A DNA stretch of 64,000 nucleotides from Galaxea fascicularis. Lineage: Eukaryota > Cnidaria > Anthozoa > Scleractinia > Euphylliidae. Location of the stretch: contig OX419341.1 of assembly GCA_948470475.1 (NCBI GenBank), positions 4,761,853 through 4,825,852 of the forward strand, written 5' to 3'. Shown piece after piece: positions 1 to 11,600 of the stretch. The position numbers were made by a program, and so were the translations under genes. Position 1 is the stretch's first letter. Every line of letters begins with the position of its first letter. The notes beneath the pieces were generated by a model. That model saw only the letters and a list, made by a program, of their open reading frames with translations. It ran no database searches and had not been told where the DNA came from.

Positions 1-47
1 TGTTGCAAAAATCTTTTTGATTAATCTAAGCATCACTGTCATGTTAC

Positions 48-1680
48 CTCATATGTAATGTCAGGGAGACGTAGAAGAATGTCCCCAAAGAGAGCTGTGT
101 TCTCTAAAATATTTGCTAAGGCTGGGAAAGAAAATGACATTTATGTTAATATAAAATTTTAACAATATTACACTTTTTTCGGCTTATCCTCGGTGTAAAA
201 ACCTGTGAAGCTCACAAGTGACGTAAAACAAAGACAACAAAACACTATAAACAATAGTGTACAGCAAAACAATACCTCATAAAACAAAGAAAACCTCGTC
301 AGGTTTTTACACCGAGGATGACCCCTTTTTTCACCTCTAGAATGATGCACTTTCAAAATGCTTTTTATACTGTAATGTATGTATAATATTTTTTTATATT
401 TTTACTCAAACTTGGAAATGACTTTGAAGAGGTAAAAATGCCGTTCATTTTTATCATTGACTTTATTACAAAAAAATATTTTAAAGCTGAAAAATTTCTC
501 AACCTGAGGCTACATGTTAAAATTAATACATGTTGTGGTTCAATTTTATCCTTGGTTTAAATTTTATTTTTCTTTGTTTCAAGGTTTGGTTATGTATGAT
601 AATGAATTTGAAATAAAGGAAATTATAATTTAAAACCAAGGAAATCAAGATGAAAGTGAACCAAACACAGAAATCACACATTTTGTTACTGATCACAAGG
701 TCAAAATGGTCATAATTGCCCCACCCATGGGCCAACAATGACAATCAAATCCCTGCTAATGGTAACAATATGTAAATTTATCAACTTAATTAAATATAAT
801 ATTCTAAGTACAAATGTCTGTAATGTAACTAAATGGGAAAATGGCGTGTGTTGTTGTTGAATACAGTGGAACCCTGTTAATACAACCAGGATAAAATACA
901 GTGAAGAAATTATTTGCACTGATCATAACATCTTCACCGATATTACCTTCTAACTGCGCTTGCTCTGTAGGAAATACTTGTCCTGGTATATAACCAGATT
1001 CTGTTAATTTGACTCTAGCATCTTGTAATACCTGTTTGGATAAGTAGCAAGAAATTGACAAACTGACAAAATGACAAAACTTCACAGTGCTTATCTTTGT
1101 GTTGTTTGACAGCATAAGTGGTTGCCCCTCTATGTTAAGAGATTTGTTTGGTATTCGTTTGTTTTCCCCAACTCCTTCACCCAAGAACCCCTGAATCAAA
1201 CACTCATTAAGTAAGTTACCCCAAATCAATTCACAATAGTTTGGTATAAGAATCTAACAATTATCCTGTATTATGGAAGATGGAATACCTTAAATAATTT
1301 CTCTAGCACTATCTCGACCATCTTGTACTGCTTGGAATAGTCTCCAAGTTTTAGAATACTTTCCGCTGCATGGGTTTGCTCTGAGCGCTTTTGCTTAAAA
1401 ACTGCACGATCTGTCAACAGAGAGGGTCAAGGAAATCGAGACGTTTCTTTTAAACAACTGTCGTACCTCGGGATCGTTTATGCAAGTCACAATTATACAC
1501 GTAAGTTTAATTATAAGACAGTTGAAATTAAAGGATACAGATGAGCATTTGCGTATCTTTGTCGGTTGAATTCCGATGAGATGAACTCTCTGATCTGCTC
1601 TCAGGAGAACCATCGTTTGCCAAAACGGAAGCCGAGGCATAAAGTACAAGGAAAGTACAATCAAGTAACGAAGGCTTCAT
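48..1680 (-). CDS. CCDC134: CCDC134-like secreted coiled-coil protein, 5' part
   Basis: Four exons are visible: 1680-1539, 1410-1289, 1031-947 and 121-48. All have GT-AG borders and the phases agree; the rest lies beyond the left edge. The joined product starts MKPSLLDCTFLVLYASASVLA, a signal peptide. It then carries a helical stretch (LICYRAVFKQKRSEQ, KQYKMVEIVLEKLFK, VLQDARVKLTESGYIPG) and ends here with ENTALFGDILLRLPD. This matches remembered human CCDC134 in order, including the IYKKMFEVKRREQ, LFKVLEDSR and ENTAFFGDVVLR segments. CCDC134 is a small ER/secretory protein, reported in vertebrates to affect MAPK signalling and the handling of the HSP90B1 chaperone. About 141 residues are present of an expected 220-230. 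Start chosen: the first ATG, directly before the signal peptide. Exon 1's donor (T|GTATCC) is the weakest border; the others are clear. Confidence 0.85.
174..338. repeat. Foldback MITE in CCDC134 intron 3
   Basis: Two inverted arms of about 30 bp, reading CCTCGGTGTAAAAACCTG on the left and CAGGTTTTTACACCGAGG on the right, enclose about 100 bp of AT-rich DNA. It has no coding capacity. The rest of this intron (122-946) is AT-rich; around 528-660 it has weakly inverted TTTAAATT-type stretches resembling those at 33629-33740. Confidence 0.6.
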
Positions 1681-2901
1681 CTTTCTAAAATTTCAGCTGA
1701 CTTCTTCAGAAATAAAGAAAGAAAAGAAATAACAAAAGATGGCGCCTTTCAGTAGTTCCCACGTGGTTTAGCCTCAATTCCATGTCATGAAAAGTTACAC
1801 CACTCTACCCCTACTGAGTCCCATGGGCACCCAGTGTCGGAGACAACTGCTGGAAATGATCCCCAAACGAAGTTCGATGAAGTGAATGAACGGGGACAAA
1901 GACACTTCCTTGAAATACGCAGTATAATATCATCCAGCTTCTGTTCTCGATAGCTGTTTTTATCGGGAAAACGTCTGAAAATTCACTAAGCACTTCCAAA
2001 ATTTCCACCCTTCAACAAGTAATGAAAATGTGAATCTGTTGCGTCTCGAGCTCACATTTCACCTGGGGTAATGCCTGCATGATGCCCAATATGTGGCTTA
2101 TCCTTAGTCAACCTGTATAACTGGATTAACTGGAGTGCAGGTTATCCGTGCAGTGCCTGCGTGGTGCCTTCCAATCTCGTTCCCGGGGCTTTTCCCGCCG
2201 CCATTTCTCTTTCCAAGGAAAAGCCCTGGGAATGAGGTTGGGTGCCTTCTTGACCTTCATTCACAGTGGGCAGTGCCTCAGGTGAAAGAACAAAATCGAC
2301 AAACTGGTGTTGAAACTAGCTAGGGCACACCAAGGGTTATTGAAGTAAAGATAAGAACGTTTTATTTCGTTTTCTGTTCAGGTTTTGATCGGCAACTCCC
2401 AGGGGTGGGGGGTGGAGGGAGGGTACTCTGGATTGTAGGTGACGGGGATTTTTTTTAATTGGTAGTTACGAGAATATTTTACACGAAAACACACTACAGA
2501 GAGTACACTAAACAACGCAAAACATAAGCTATGGGAAGTGGCGGGGATGATCGAAGGATTTTTTGGGTTTGAAGTTTTTAATTCCGTTATTTTTGGGGGG
2601 TAGGAAAATTGGCAAGTATTTGTGTGTGTGTATGTGTGTGTGGCTTGATTTAAGTAGGGATATGTTTTGAGTATTAAAAACAGTCTGAAGATTCGTGGTA
2701 GTACCCCGGGGAAGTGACCGCGTATCCTGGCCGCGTAGTTATGTACAACCCTTTCTGGAAAAATTTAAGGCTGGGATTTTTGGGGGCGGGTCAATTTTTG
2801 GTCCAGGGAGTTTTTTTAGCTTTGTTGGAAGTCCTAGGGATTCTTATGGCTTTCGATTTTTGCGCTCATTCGATCATCCCTGTCACTTGAAATCTAGAAA
2901 T

Positions 2902-3132
2902 CGGTTGTTCAAAAGCCGATTAACCTAATCCAGGATTAGCGTAAACTTGGGTTGTAGTTTTTCACGTTTGGACGAAAGTTGTTTCTGCTTCTTTTTGTTT
3001 TTCAGGATTGCCTCCCCCTAATCTAAAATTTTGCAGAATATCAGCATTGTACAACGTTTGGGGACAGAGAAATAACCTCCTTGATTAATTTTTAATCTTG
3101 GATTAGCGTTAATCGGCTTTCGAACAACCGGG
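2902..3132. repeat. Foldback MITE, CGGTTGTTC-type ends
   Basis: The left end CGGTTGTTCAAAAGCCGATT and the right end, which reads CGGTTGTTCGAAAGCCGATT on the other strand, are near-identical inverted repeats. Both continue into related GGATTAGCG / CGCTAATCC segments. The element is about 230 bp, non-coding and presumably non-autonomous. Confidence 0.7.
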
Positions 3133-4036
3133 CCCTGGGTGGCAACTCAGACCGGATGTCTCTGTGGCTTGAAGGGACAGCTACAACTCGACGATGACGT
3201 CGACGGCCGACTCAATCTTCTCAATTTTCTCGTGCAAGTGTCCCACAATTTGGTCGTTGAATGCATAGGACTTATTGTCCGTATTGCAAGTGTTTTCAGC
3301 CTTCCAAGGCCGATTTCCAGATTTTCGATGCGCGGGAAATGGGGCGAGAGCGCTGACCTCGGTAACGCTTGCTTTCGCAGGCAAAGGAGAACTAAGGAAA
3401 CAATAAAAAAGAAAGAAAGAAAAATACTTTTTTTTTTATTCCGCTATGCATACTATAGGTATATAACAGTAATTATATACACCAAAATGAATCCGACCTG
3501 ATAACACCAGGGCGCTCGTGATTACATTCTACGACTGGGTTGCCTGTGTAGTAACGAAAGAAAAAAAAAAGACTTTAAGCTTCAGGATAAAAAGTAAACA
3601 GCCCAGCCAACGGCTGGGCAAACGTTAGGGAGAAAGTTAAGATATCTGCGCGCGCGTGAGATGCAAAGGCAAAATTCTGTATAATAAGAGGCGAAGCTGG
3701 GTACAAAATGTTGCAGCAAACACTGAAAATGCTACCAGTATGAAACGCTGTGATATTCTGACTCATTTAGATTTTTACAATCTAGATTTCTGCAGTCACG
3801 CACATTGTCCACACATGCTGTTCTTTTAATAACTTCCTCGGACCGAAATATGTCATGAAGCCCCCCAACCCACTCCCCACCTCTTTTTTTCTATTGGTTT
3901 GCCATTTACCCCCTTTTGAGGGATTAGTGTGCCATTATTGACTTAGTTGATAACAACTAAAATTAACTGGAGAAAAACTTGTTTACGACTTCTGAGTAAA
4001 CGTAATAGGCCATTTTCGTATTCTCGGTATTGAACT

Positions 4037-4129
4037 GGATCTAGCATGTGGAGTGGAGGTTCTTGCGGGGGAATACGTTTACATATGAAAAGATTCCCCC
4101 GCAAGAGCCTCCACTTCATGCTAGATCCA
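4037..4129. repeat. Near-perfect hairpin, about 40-bp arms
   Basis: Arms GGATCTAGCATGTGGAGTGG... and ...CCACTTCATGCTAGATCC are reverse complements with few mismatches. They surround a short AT-rich loop (ACGTTTACATATGAAA). The central part of each arm is G/C-rich (TTCTTGCGGGGGAAT / ATTCCCCCGCAAGA). Confidence 0.75.
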
Positions 4130-6319
4130 ACAAACGGACGCGGCACGATTTTTAGTGCGCAAGTTCCCTTCGGCGCCTTTTTAATACGCAGATGCGCGCG
4201 CAGACAGTCTACTGCTCTTACCCAAATACCTCACAAATTAATGTGCCTTGGTGAGCTGAAAGCCAGTCATTGGGCACTATGACCACGCGGTAGTGGGCAT
4301 CTCCCCTTAAATCTATCAAATACAGTTTGAACCCGAGCATTAGCAGCTGTGTACACTGGCCTCTTGGGTTAAGCCTCATCAGCATGGCATGCACCTCTCT
4401 TGCATGGCAGTAAACATTTCAAATTAAAAAAAAAAAATCATTTTTACCCGACTGAAATTTCCGAAAACTAAGAAAAGAGATTCCCTGTACCGAAGACAGT
4501 TCCTAAGTGGACTGTGACCGCAATAAATATACTGTGTGATGCCAAAGCTTTAATTCATTACTCTACCGGCTGCCTTTATAGAAGCCAGAGAAAAGAAGCA
4601 CGCTGTCAAAGTTAAGAATTTCCCGTGGATGCTATATTTTGGCTTCCTAAGATTTGTTACAGAAAATAAAGAAACAAATACGCGTAACTCTTGAACTCGC
4701 ATCGTTAATTTTAGTCTCATTTCTACCCTTGATAATGGCGTCATGAAATCGCCGAAACGTCGGGAAATTATATCGCTTATTTTTACCTGTTTAAATACGC
4801 AAAAAGTCGAAGAAATCAATACAATAGTTTGTACACATTCCAGTGTCTAACAATAGAAAATTAAGTTCAACCCCAATTAAGGAACCACCCTCCGCTCAAG
4901 GGAAATGGATAATAGCCGCTTAAAAGAGCACAAAAATAATAGAAGTGACCTTCATCGGGACTTTCGTTACTAGCCACCTGATAGGGGTTGGCTGCTTAAT
5001 CTAATCTATGAAGTTTCCCAGAGCCTTCGAGGCGCGGAGCCCGAGAACAGATCTGGGGTCGAGAAAGGGGTCACAATACAGGGCTTCGCCGTCAAAAATC
5101 TCACTCTTTCGAAACAAATCAACCAGAGAGGTCTGTGACAAGACCTGCTGCCGTGTGTTGCTCACTAGTTTTCAATCGACTGTGGTACTAAAACGCATAT
5201 TTCAGTCGAGTTTGTCTATTTCACAGAAGATCATCCTCGGAAAAACTTTCGCAAGTCAAAATCTGCCCGACTATCTGACCCTTGGTCTCCGAGAATGATA
5301 GATCAACTTGCTCCAAGTTTCTAGCGGTGAACAAGTCAGTTCTGCTTGGAGGTCAGAGAAAAGTGTCATATGAGCCTTAAATGACGCTACAATAAAACCT
5401 ACGAAGCGAACCACTACGCTGTGATTGGTCAATACTCGAGTTATCTCTATTGAACGTGAGTGGCAAGCTTTTATCACCCACTGGGGGATAAGAGCTTCAT
5501 TTACTTTCCAGGGAAAAACACTTACGAAACCATTGGTTTATCCGTCTAGATGGATTAACTGGAATACAAGTTGTTTACGATTTCCGAGTGAAAGTAATAA
5601 ACTTGGCCATGTTTATGAGGCCCACCATGCGTGGTGCCAACAAAGGCATTTCCTAAACAGGTTCAAGTACTTCCTCGTCAGTAATATGTTACTTGATGTG
5701 CAAAACTAGAAGTATTTCAGACTCGAAAATTCATTGAAAAACTGCAAACAAGTTTTTCGTCCAGGAAGAAATTGAACAGTTTTCTTTGCCTTTCGTTACC
5801 AGTGCTGTCATTTTTTATCCTCTAAACTCTTTTCTACAGTGGACAATCTCGCGTTTTAATTGGTCTAGACGGGTTTGCGATTAAAGTATAGACACCCGAA
5901 TGACGTCGTGCGTCAAACAAAAATTAGATAATACAAACCGAAATAACATGGCAGAGCCAGAAATAAGTTACATTGCCAATTCTCAGTGATGAATAAAAAG
6001 CACAAAATAGATAATCCTTTAGACCAGGAAGACTGAGGACTCAAAAAAGTGAGGGAGACGACATATGCCTTACATGAAGAGGTAGATGACAGGGGTTGTC
6101 TTAGGGCGTATACCAACTGTCAGATTTGGCCATCCGGACGCGTCATTTTGAAATTCTTTCGAGAGTTTTCGCTAAATCATTGTCACGCAAACTTTGTAGA
6201 AATAAACTGATCTGACTGGACAGTTTGATTAATTGCGGAATTTTCTTTACAAATGGACTGGTCTGGCTGACCGGTTCTGGCTGCCCCTAGTTTGAGAGAA
6301 AGAGGAAGTATGAGGAACA

Positions 6320-6590
6320 GAGTTGGCGCAGTGGTGAGAGCACTCGCCTCCCATCAATGTGGCCGGGTTCGATTCCCGGACTCGACTTCATATGTGGGTT
6401 GAGTTTGTCGTTGGTTCTCTACTCTGCTCCGAGTACTCCGGTTTTCCCCTCTTCCCAAAAACCAACACTTCCAAATTCCAATTCGATCCGGATGCAGGAC
6501 CTCCCTGAAAATAAGGAGCTGAGTGGAGTGGAGCGAGTGGAGTGGAGTGAGTGGAACTTCCTGGGCAAATATCATGATTTTTAGAGAGAG
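6320..6590 (+). repeat. tRNA-derived SINE
   Basis: A Pol III A box (TGGCGCAGTGG, 6324-6334) and B box (GGTTCGATTCC, 6366-6376) are spaced as in a tRNA gene. No complete cloverleaf or anticodon arm can be folded by eye. An unrelated tail follows, ending in GAGTGGAGTGG-type and GAGAGA simple repeats. The B-box part recurs at 26668-26714, so this is a repeat family and not a functional tRNA gene. Confidence 0.75.
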
Positions 6591-6661
6591 AAAGAGAGAG
6601 GGAAGAGAAAGATAAAATAGCTGACATTCCGAGAGGTGGTAGACTGCCTAAATAGCAGGCG

Positions 6662-6667
6662 TTTATT
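6662..6667 (-). promoter_or_regulatory. Candidate polyadenylation signal of NUP58
   Basis: AATAAA on the minus strand, about 460 bp downstream of the NUP58 stop codon. It is a positional candidate only; a 3' UTR of this length is ordinary for animals. Confidence 0.35.
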
Positions 6668-7126
6668 ACATCCAAAGCGGAGCGTGTCTCTTCTGGCCCT
6701 CTGCCTGTCACGTAACGCTACGCAGGAACAAAGTGTTGAGAGACCCGGAGAACGCCAGAGCTGTCCTGACACATGACATCTTTGTAGTTCACACGTGTAG
6801 TTCACATCTCTGCGCCTTCTGGTAAGGGTTTCTCAATAACTTGTAAAAAGGTTAATCTAGCAGCAAACAAAGCAATAATATAGCTACAGCAAAACTATCA
6901 AGCATGAGAAAAGGGTGCTTAAGGGCGCAAGTTCTTTCAGGGCAAACTTCGGAAACTTACAAACTTTGTCCCCAAACTGTCGGTATAAATCCACAAAATC
7001 ACACCCTAAACTAATTTCTACTGGTGAAGGCACAAGAATGTCGATATGTAATATTGAAAATTCGATATCTGAATATCGATATCGAATATTGGTAAAGTCT
7101 TCTTCCGTGCTTTCTGTCAGTTCCCC

Positions 7127-7503
7127 TCATCTTCTTTTCCCTCTCTTGTTTCCAGCGGGGGGCCTTTGAAGCTGAAACTTTGGCTGTGCACTAAACGCTG
7201 ATGTTCCGGTACCAAGGGGGGTGCCTCCCAGGCCTCCGCTGCCAGACCCAAAAGTCCCTCCTGAGGAGGCCCCAAGACCAGGGGTACCAAATCCAGTTGT
7301 GTTCCCAAAGGCAGTGGTATTAAGCCCTGTGGCTCCTAAAGTACCGGTGCCCAAAGGTGTTCCGAATGCTGCGCCGGCAGCTAGACTTGTGCCGCCAAGC
7401 CCTGTTGCGATCCCAAACGGATTTCCTAGAGTCGTTGTCCCGCCAGTTCCCGTGAGTCCCATGGGTTTTGTTTGAAGACCACCAAGTCCTGATGATTGAG
7501 CAG
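7127..7503 (-). CDS. NUP58: NUP58 last exon, C-terminal FG/GLG tail
   Basis: The acceptor TTTCTTTCTTCAG precedes CTGCTCAATCATCAG. The exon encodes a G/T/A-rich tail with several FG dipeptides (TAFGNTTGFG, GGTFGSGS) and the family's basic end GNKRGKRR before TGA. The upstream exon 7921-7835 encodes FSLGPSPFRSL, the counterpart of TTGPTPFSTM in vertebrate NUP58. Confidence 0.9.
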
Positions 7504-8397
7504 CTGAAGAAAGAAAATGTGAAGGAACAAAAATAGTTTTCACTTCGAAACGAAGAAATTTCAATAGAGAATTAAAGGGTCATTTCATACAACAAGAAAA
7601 AAAAAGAACGAAAAAAAAAAAAACTAGAGACAGACTGTTGGAAAAGAATTAAGCAAGAGCAGAAGTCGCTTTGAGAATTTTTTTTAACTTACCCATAGAA
7701 TTTCAGAAAATTATTTAAAATGTGCCTAGCAAGATTGCGGTATTCTTAGATGACAAAATTCTACTAAGTTTATTGCGACTTTATTGCAGTAAGTGACCAG
7801 TTTCATTAAACGTTACACGTTGTTTTTACCATACCTGCAATGTTTAGTATTCCTGCAACAGTTTGCATTGAATTGCTTGACAATGATCTAAAAGGGCTTG
7901 GACCAAGGCTGAATTCCGCACCTGTATGATACGCACATCATTATCACATGGTGAGGTTAAAACGTCACATATCAGAACTGAACATAAAAGAACGAATAAG
8001 GGCGATGATGCCCCACTAAGGCTTAATCCCCCCCCCCCCCGCCCTCCTATGACTTTTTGGGAGGGGTGTGCCGCCGGTTCTCTAAATCCTGACCTGGCCT
8101 CTAAAATGCTAACTACAGATAAGGCAGCAATAACTGAGTGACCTTTTGTCTCTGTTTTTATCATAGTTACATCTGAATCAGGTGGACGTGGAAGCAGCTA
8201 TTTGTAGTTATGATCAGCACTAAGAAATAACAAGAACTTGCATGAAGAACATTAGAGATACTTACTTGTCTTTGACAAGTCCTTGGAATTATTCACAAAT
8301 ACATCTGAACTATCTTTGAAATAAGCCCTCCTGTAGTTCAGGTAATGTTCTTTTTGGACCTAAAGACAGTGAATAATCATTTTTAGTATCACCCAAC

Positions 8398-8435
<38 letters not shown>

Positions 8436-8580
8436 GCTACTAGAGGACTATTAGTAATAGTCCTCGAGTAGCAATCGAGCGTTACACTTTCTTTCGTTTT
8501 ATTCCCAAATAAATATTTCTTCAACTTGCATTTGCTAACTTTATTATTGCCTTTTCTGTCCGACTAGTTGGGTGATACTA

Positions 8581-8644
<64 letters not shown>

Positions 8645-11600
8645 GCTATTGACCCGTAGCCCGCAAGGGCTACGGGTCTAATTGTTAAATATTCCTAATA
8701 CGTTATTAGTGGCATTAAATTCCAGGGTCACCAACGAACACATTCTCTAAAATGAAGCAACAATGACCCATAAACATGTTGCTTCACCTTCATTTTTAAC
8801 CATTATTTTATGCCACATTCAAAGGAAATGGTGCCCCACTGACCAAAATATGCCACCCAGTGTCCCTGATATAATGTTTCAAACCATTCCACAGACACAC
8901 GTTTTCCTTAAAAAGCAACATTATAACAGGGTTGTCAAAAGCACCTTCGACCGGCGATATCACCAGCTAATTTCCTAGTTTTGCCAGCTACGATTCTCTG
9001 GCAAGAAGAGAAACAGTAGGGGAAAAATGGTGTTGTTACCCCGAGTGCCGTCTGCTTTGCTTGATTCTCCATCTACCTAAAATCTTCTTGACAACCCTGC
9101 TCATAATGGAGGCGAGCAGTGTTGAACTAAGGAAATTACTTTTCAACAGCAAACACAACAGGATGGCTACCTCGCTGATCTATTTTTGTCCGTCACTGAA
9201 GTTCCTCACCTTGACAGCTTCATGAATTTCATGAAGTTGCGCTGCAAGTGCAATAAATGTCTCATGAACTTTGTGCATGACATCAGACAGATCTACAAAT
9301 GGAAGAAACGGTACAACCATGTTTAAATGTAGTAAAGTTCAATGGCTGGTATGAATGTCAAAACAGAAACTTGTACAGTTGGAATTACAGTAAAAAAACA
9401 TTTCCCTGAGATTTTGTTAGAAGCCGGCAACCGAGGAAAAAAACTGCCGCCGACTTTGTCATCATTTACCTCTCCCTGTCACCTTTGTCTAAATTTTCCC
9501 TCAAATCATTAAAAAATTCGTCAGGTCGCCCTCTAATTTGGTTAGCTCAGATGGCTATTTCAAAAATTATTGAAACTCCTGCTTTTCATAGCCGAAAACC
9601 AAATTAAAAACAATCAAAGTTCAAATCCACACTAAAAGAACAACTCATGGTTTAACACTCTAGAGCCTAACACACCCTCAATTTCTTTTCTTCCTCTCCT
9701 GCTCGCTGTCCCTCTCTCTCTTAAATTGTTTTTGTTTAAATATATCTTGTAGGTATTGAACTAAGTACTCTCAGTAACCATCACATTTATTTGTATCCAA
9801 TTATTTTTAATTTTGTTGTATATTAACCATCAGTATGTAACTGTATTTTTGTCACGTTATAATTCAACGGAAGCCTGGAACCGCCTACCTTCTAATTCTA
9901 GTCCATGACTAAACATCTCATTCTTTGCAGAGATTAGATATGTGACAAGACACAAATCAAATCAAATATGTTATCTATCCCGAGGCAAGATGGCCAAGTG
10001 GTTTAGGGTGCTGGATTCATGTCAGTCTCCAGTAATATTAGATAAGAACTATTCTTTTAAATTATGGCACGAGAACTACAGTTGTTACAAAAAGAGGAAG
10101 GTTCAAACTCTACACACCAGGGTCTTCAAGAAATATTAACTGGCTGCTCATTCAAACATCCACCTCAGTTCAGAAAATAGTTTCACCAAGCAGACACAAC
10201 GCTATTTCATTGTCTCCTTCACCTCTACATGTGAAACTCAGAAGTGATGAAAAAGAACCCAGACAATCTTCATTTGAAGGGAACAGGTGTTCTTGGTCAT
10301 GGATCTATTCCAGAGAAATGTTTGCACTCTGCTCCAAATGGAACAGAAAGAGCTGAGATAAGAAGATCTGAAAGCTTTAAGGATGAAATAAGTCTGAAAA
10401 GAGTCCGTCCAGATGTTTGACCTTCCTCAACCCCATATCCACTAGGTTGATAACAACACCTTTACTTGCATGTAAAAAAGCTGGCCAAGCGTTCCATTAT
10501 TAATGAAAATTGGATAGTTTTCAATCAATGAATTCATTGGTCCGGCTTTAACTGTAATCGCGTTCAGCTACACTAATCAATTTAAAGATAGCGTCAAAAA
10601 TACATAACAGTGTAAAGGTATTATGACACGTGTAGCTCAAACCTAACTCCTCTAAATACATAGTACCATTAGCTACTCACCTTGTGGAGTCAATGTCTGG
10701 CCCTGTGACAGTGAGGCTAGATGACTCTCCATGACTTCAATTTGTTTTCTGTACACCAGCATCCTTTCCTCAAATGACTCCACGAGTCGCTGAAAATACT
10801 CCTGTGGAGCTATGTTCTCATGCTGTAGAGCTTGAGGAATATCATTGGTTCTTTGAGCAATTTCAGCATTCTTTAGCTCCTACATGAAAATCACATATGA
10901 AGCAATTCAAGTTAGTTTAAGTTTTGATTAAGTGACAGAGACAATTCTGATTGAGCTGTTTAAGGGAGCTTCAACATTTGTATCCATACCCAATGCAGCT
11001 TCTTTCTAATAGCCCAATTTCAATATATTAAAACTGACTCTTTCACAAAAGGCATCATCTCAAGGCTCTGGAGAAAAAACTCATACAAATCCTTATTTTA
11101 TTCCCTGGGGCCTCTAAGTCGTGTTTATTGTTTTAACTAAAGTTGAATTTTAATATACTGAAATTGGTTAATATTGTAAGTGTATTTTGCAAAATGTTTC
11201 AATCTTGCAAGCCAAATTTTAAGGAGTGGGATCAACATCATTAGGGACCTTAAGCAACGACGACAACAACAGCAATGAGCATGCCACAAAACAATGGAAT
11301 TAATGAGCCAAAACAATACTCTGCACGTGCGTTTTACATTTTGGTACATTTCTTTGCCATCCTCAACTCTGCAAAACAACAACATGAAATGACCACATTT
11401 TAGGTTTTCTTGAGAACATGAACACATGATGGCAAGTTTTTCCTTCGTTTTCTTTGCTTTAGCACTGTTCACAGTAATTTAGGCACGGGACATCTTGCCA
11501 GCATTTTTCACGTTTAACAAATTGGAATAATCGCGAAAGAGTTACAAAAACGAGAAGTTATATTTTGAAATGACGTTCTTGTTGCTGTTGTCGTCGTCGT

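Larger units (their letters stand above)
1681..7126. other. Intergenic region between CCDC134 and NUP58
   Basis: No open frame here shows recognisable domains or credible splice structure. Supported contents are listed separately: a foldback MITE (2902-3132), a hairpin (4037-4129) and a SINE (6320-6590). At 4230-4390 is a repeat segment (TGAGCTGAAAGCCAGTCATT...) that recurs, split by an insertion, at 20545-20580 and 21491-21620. G-rich stretches at 2395-2460 and AT-rich simple DNA make up much of the remainder. Confidence 0.6.

Noticed and set aside
11137..11472. 111-codon minus-strand frame
   Set aside because: Lies almost wholly inside the 11242-11615 MITE, whose second copy at 39127-39580 does not preserve the same frame.
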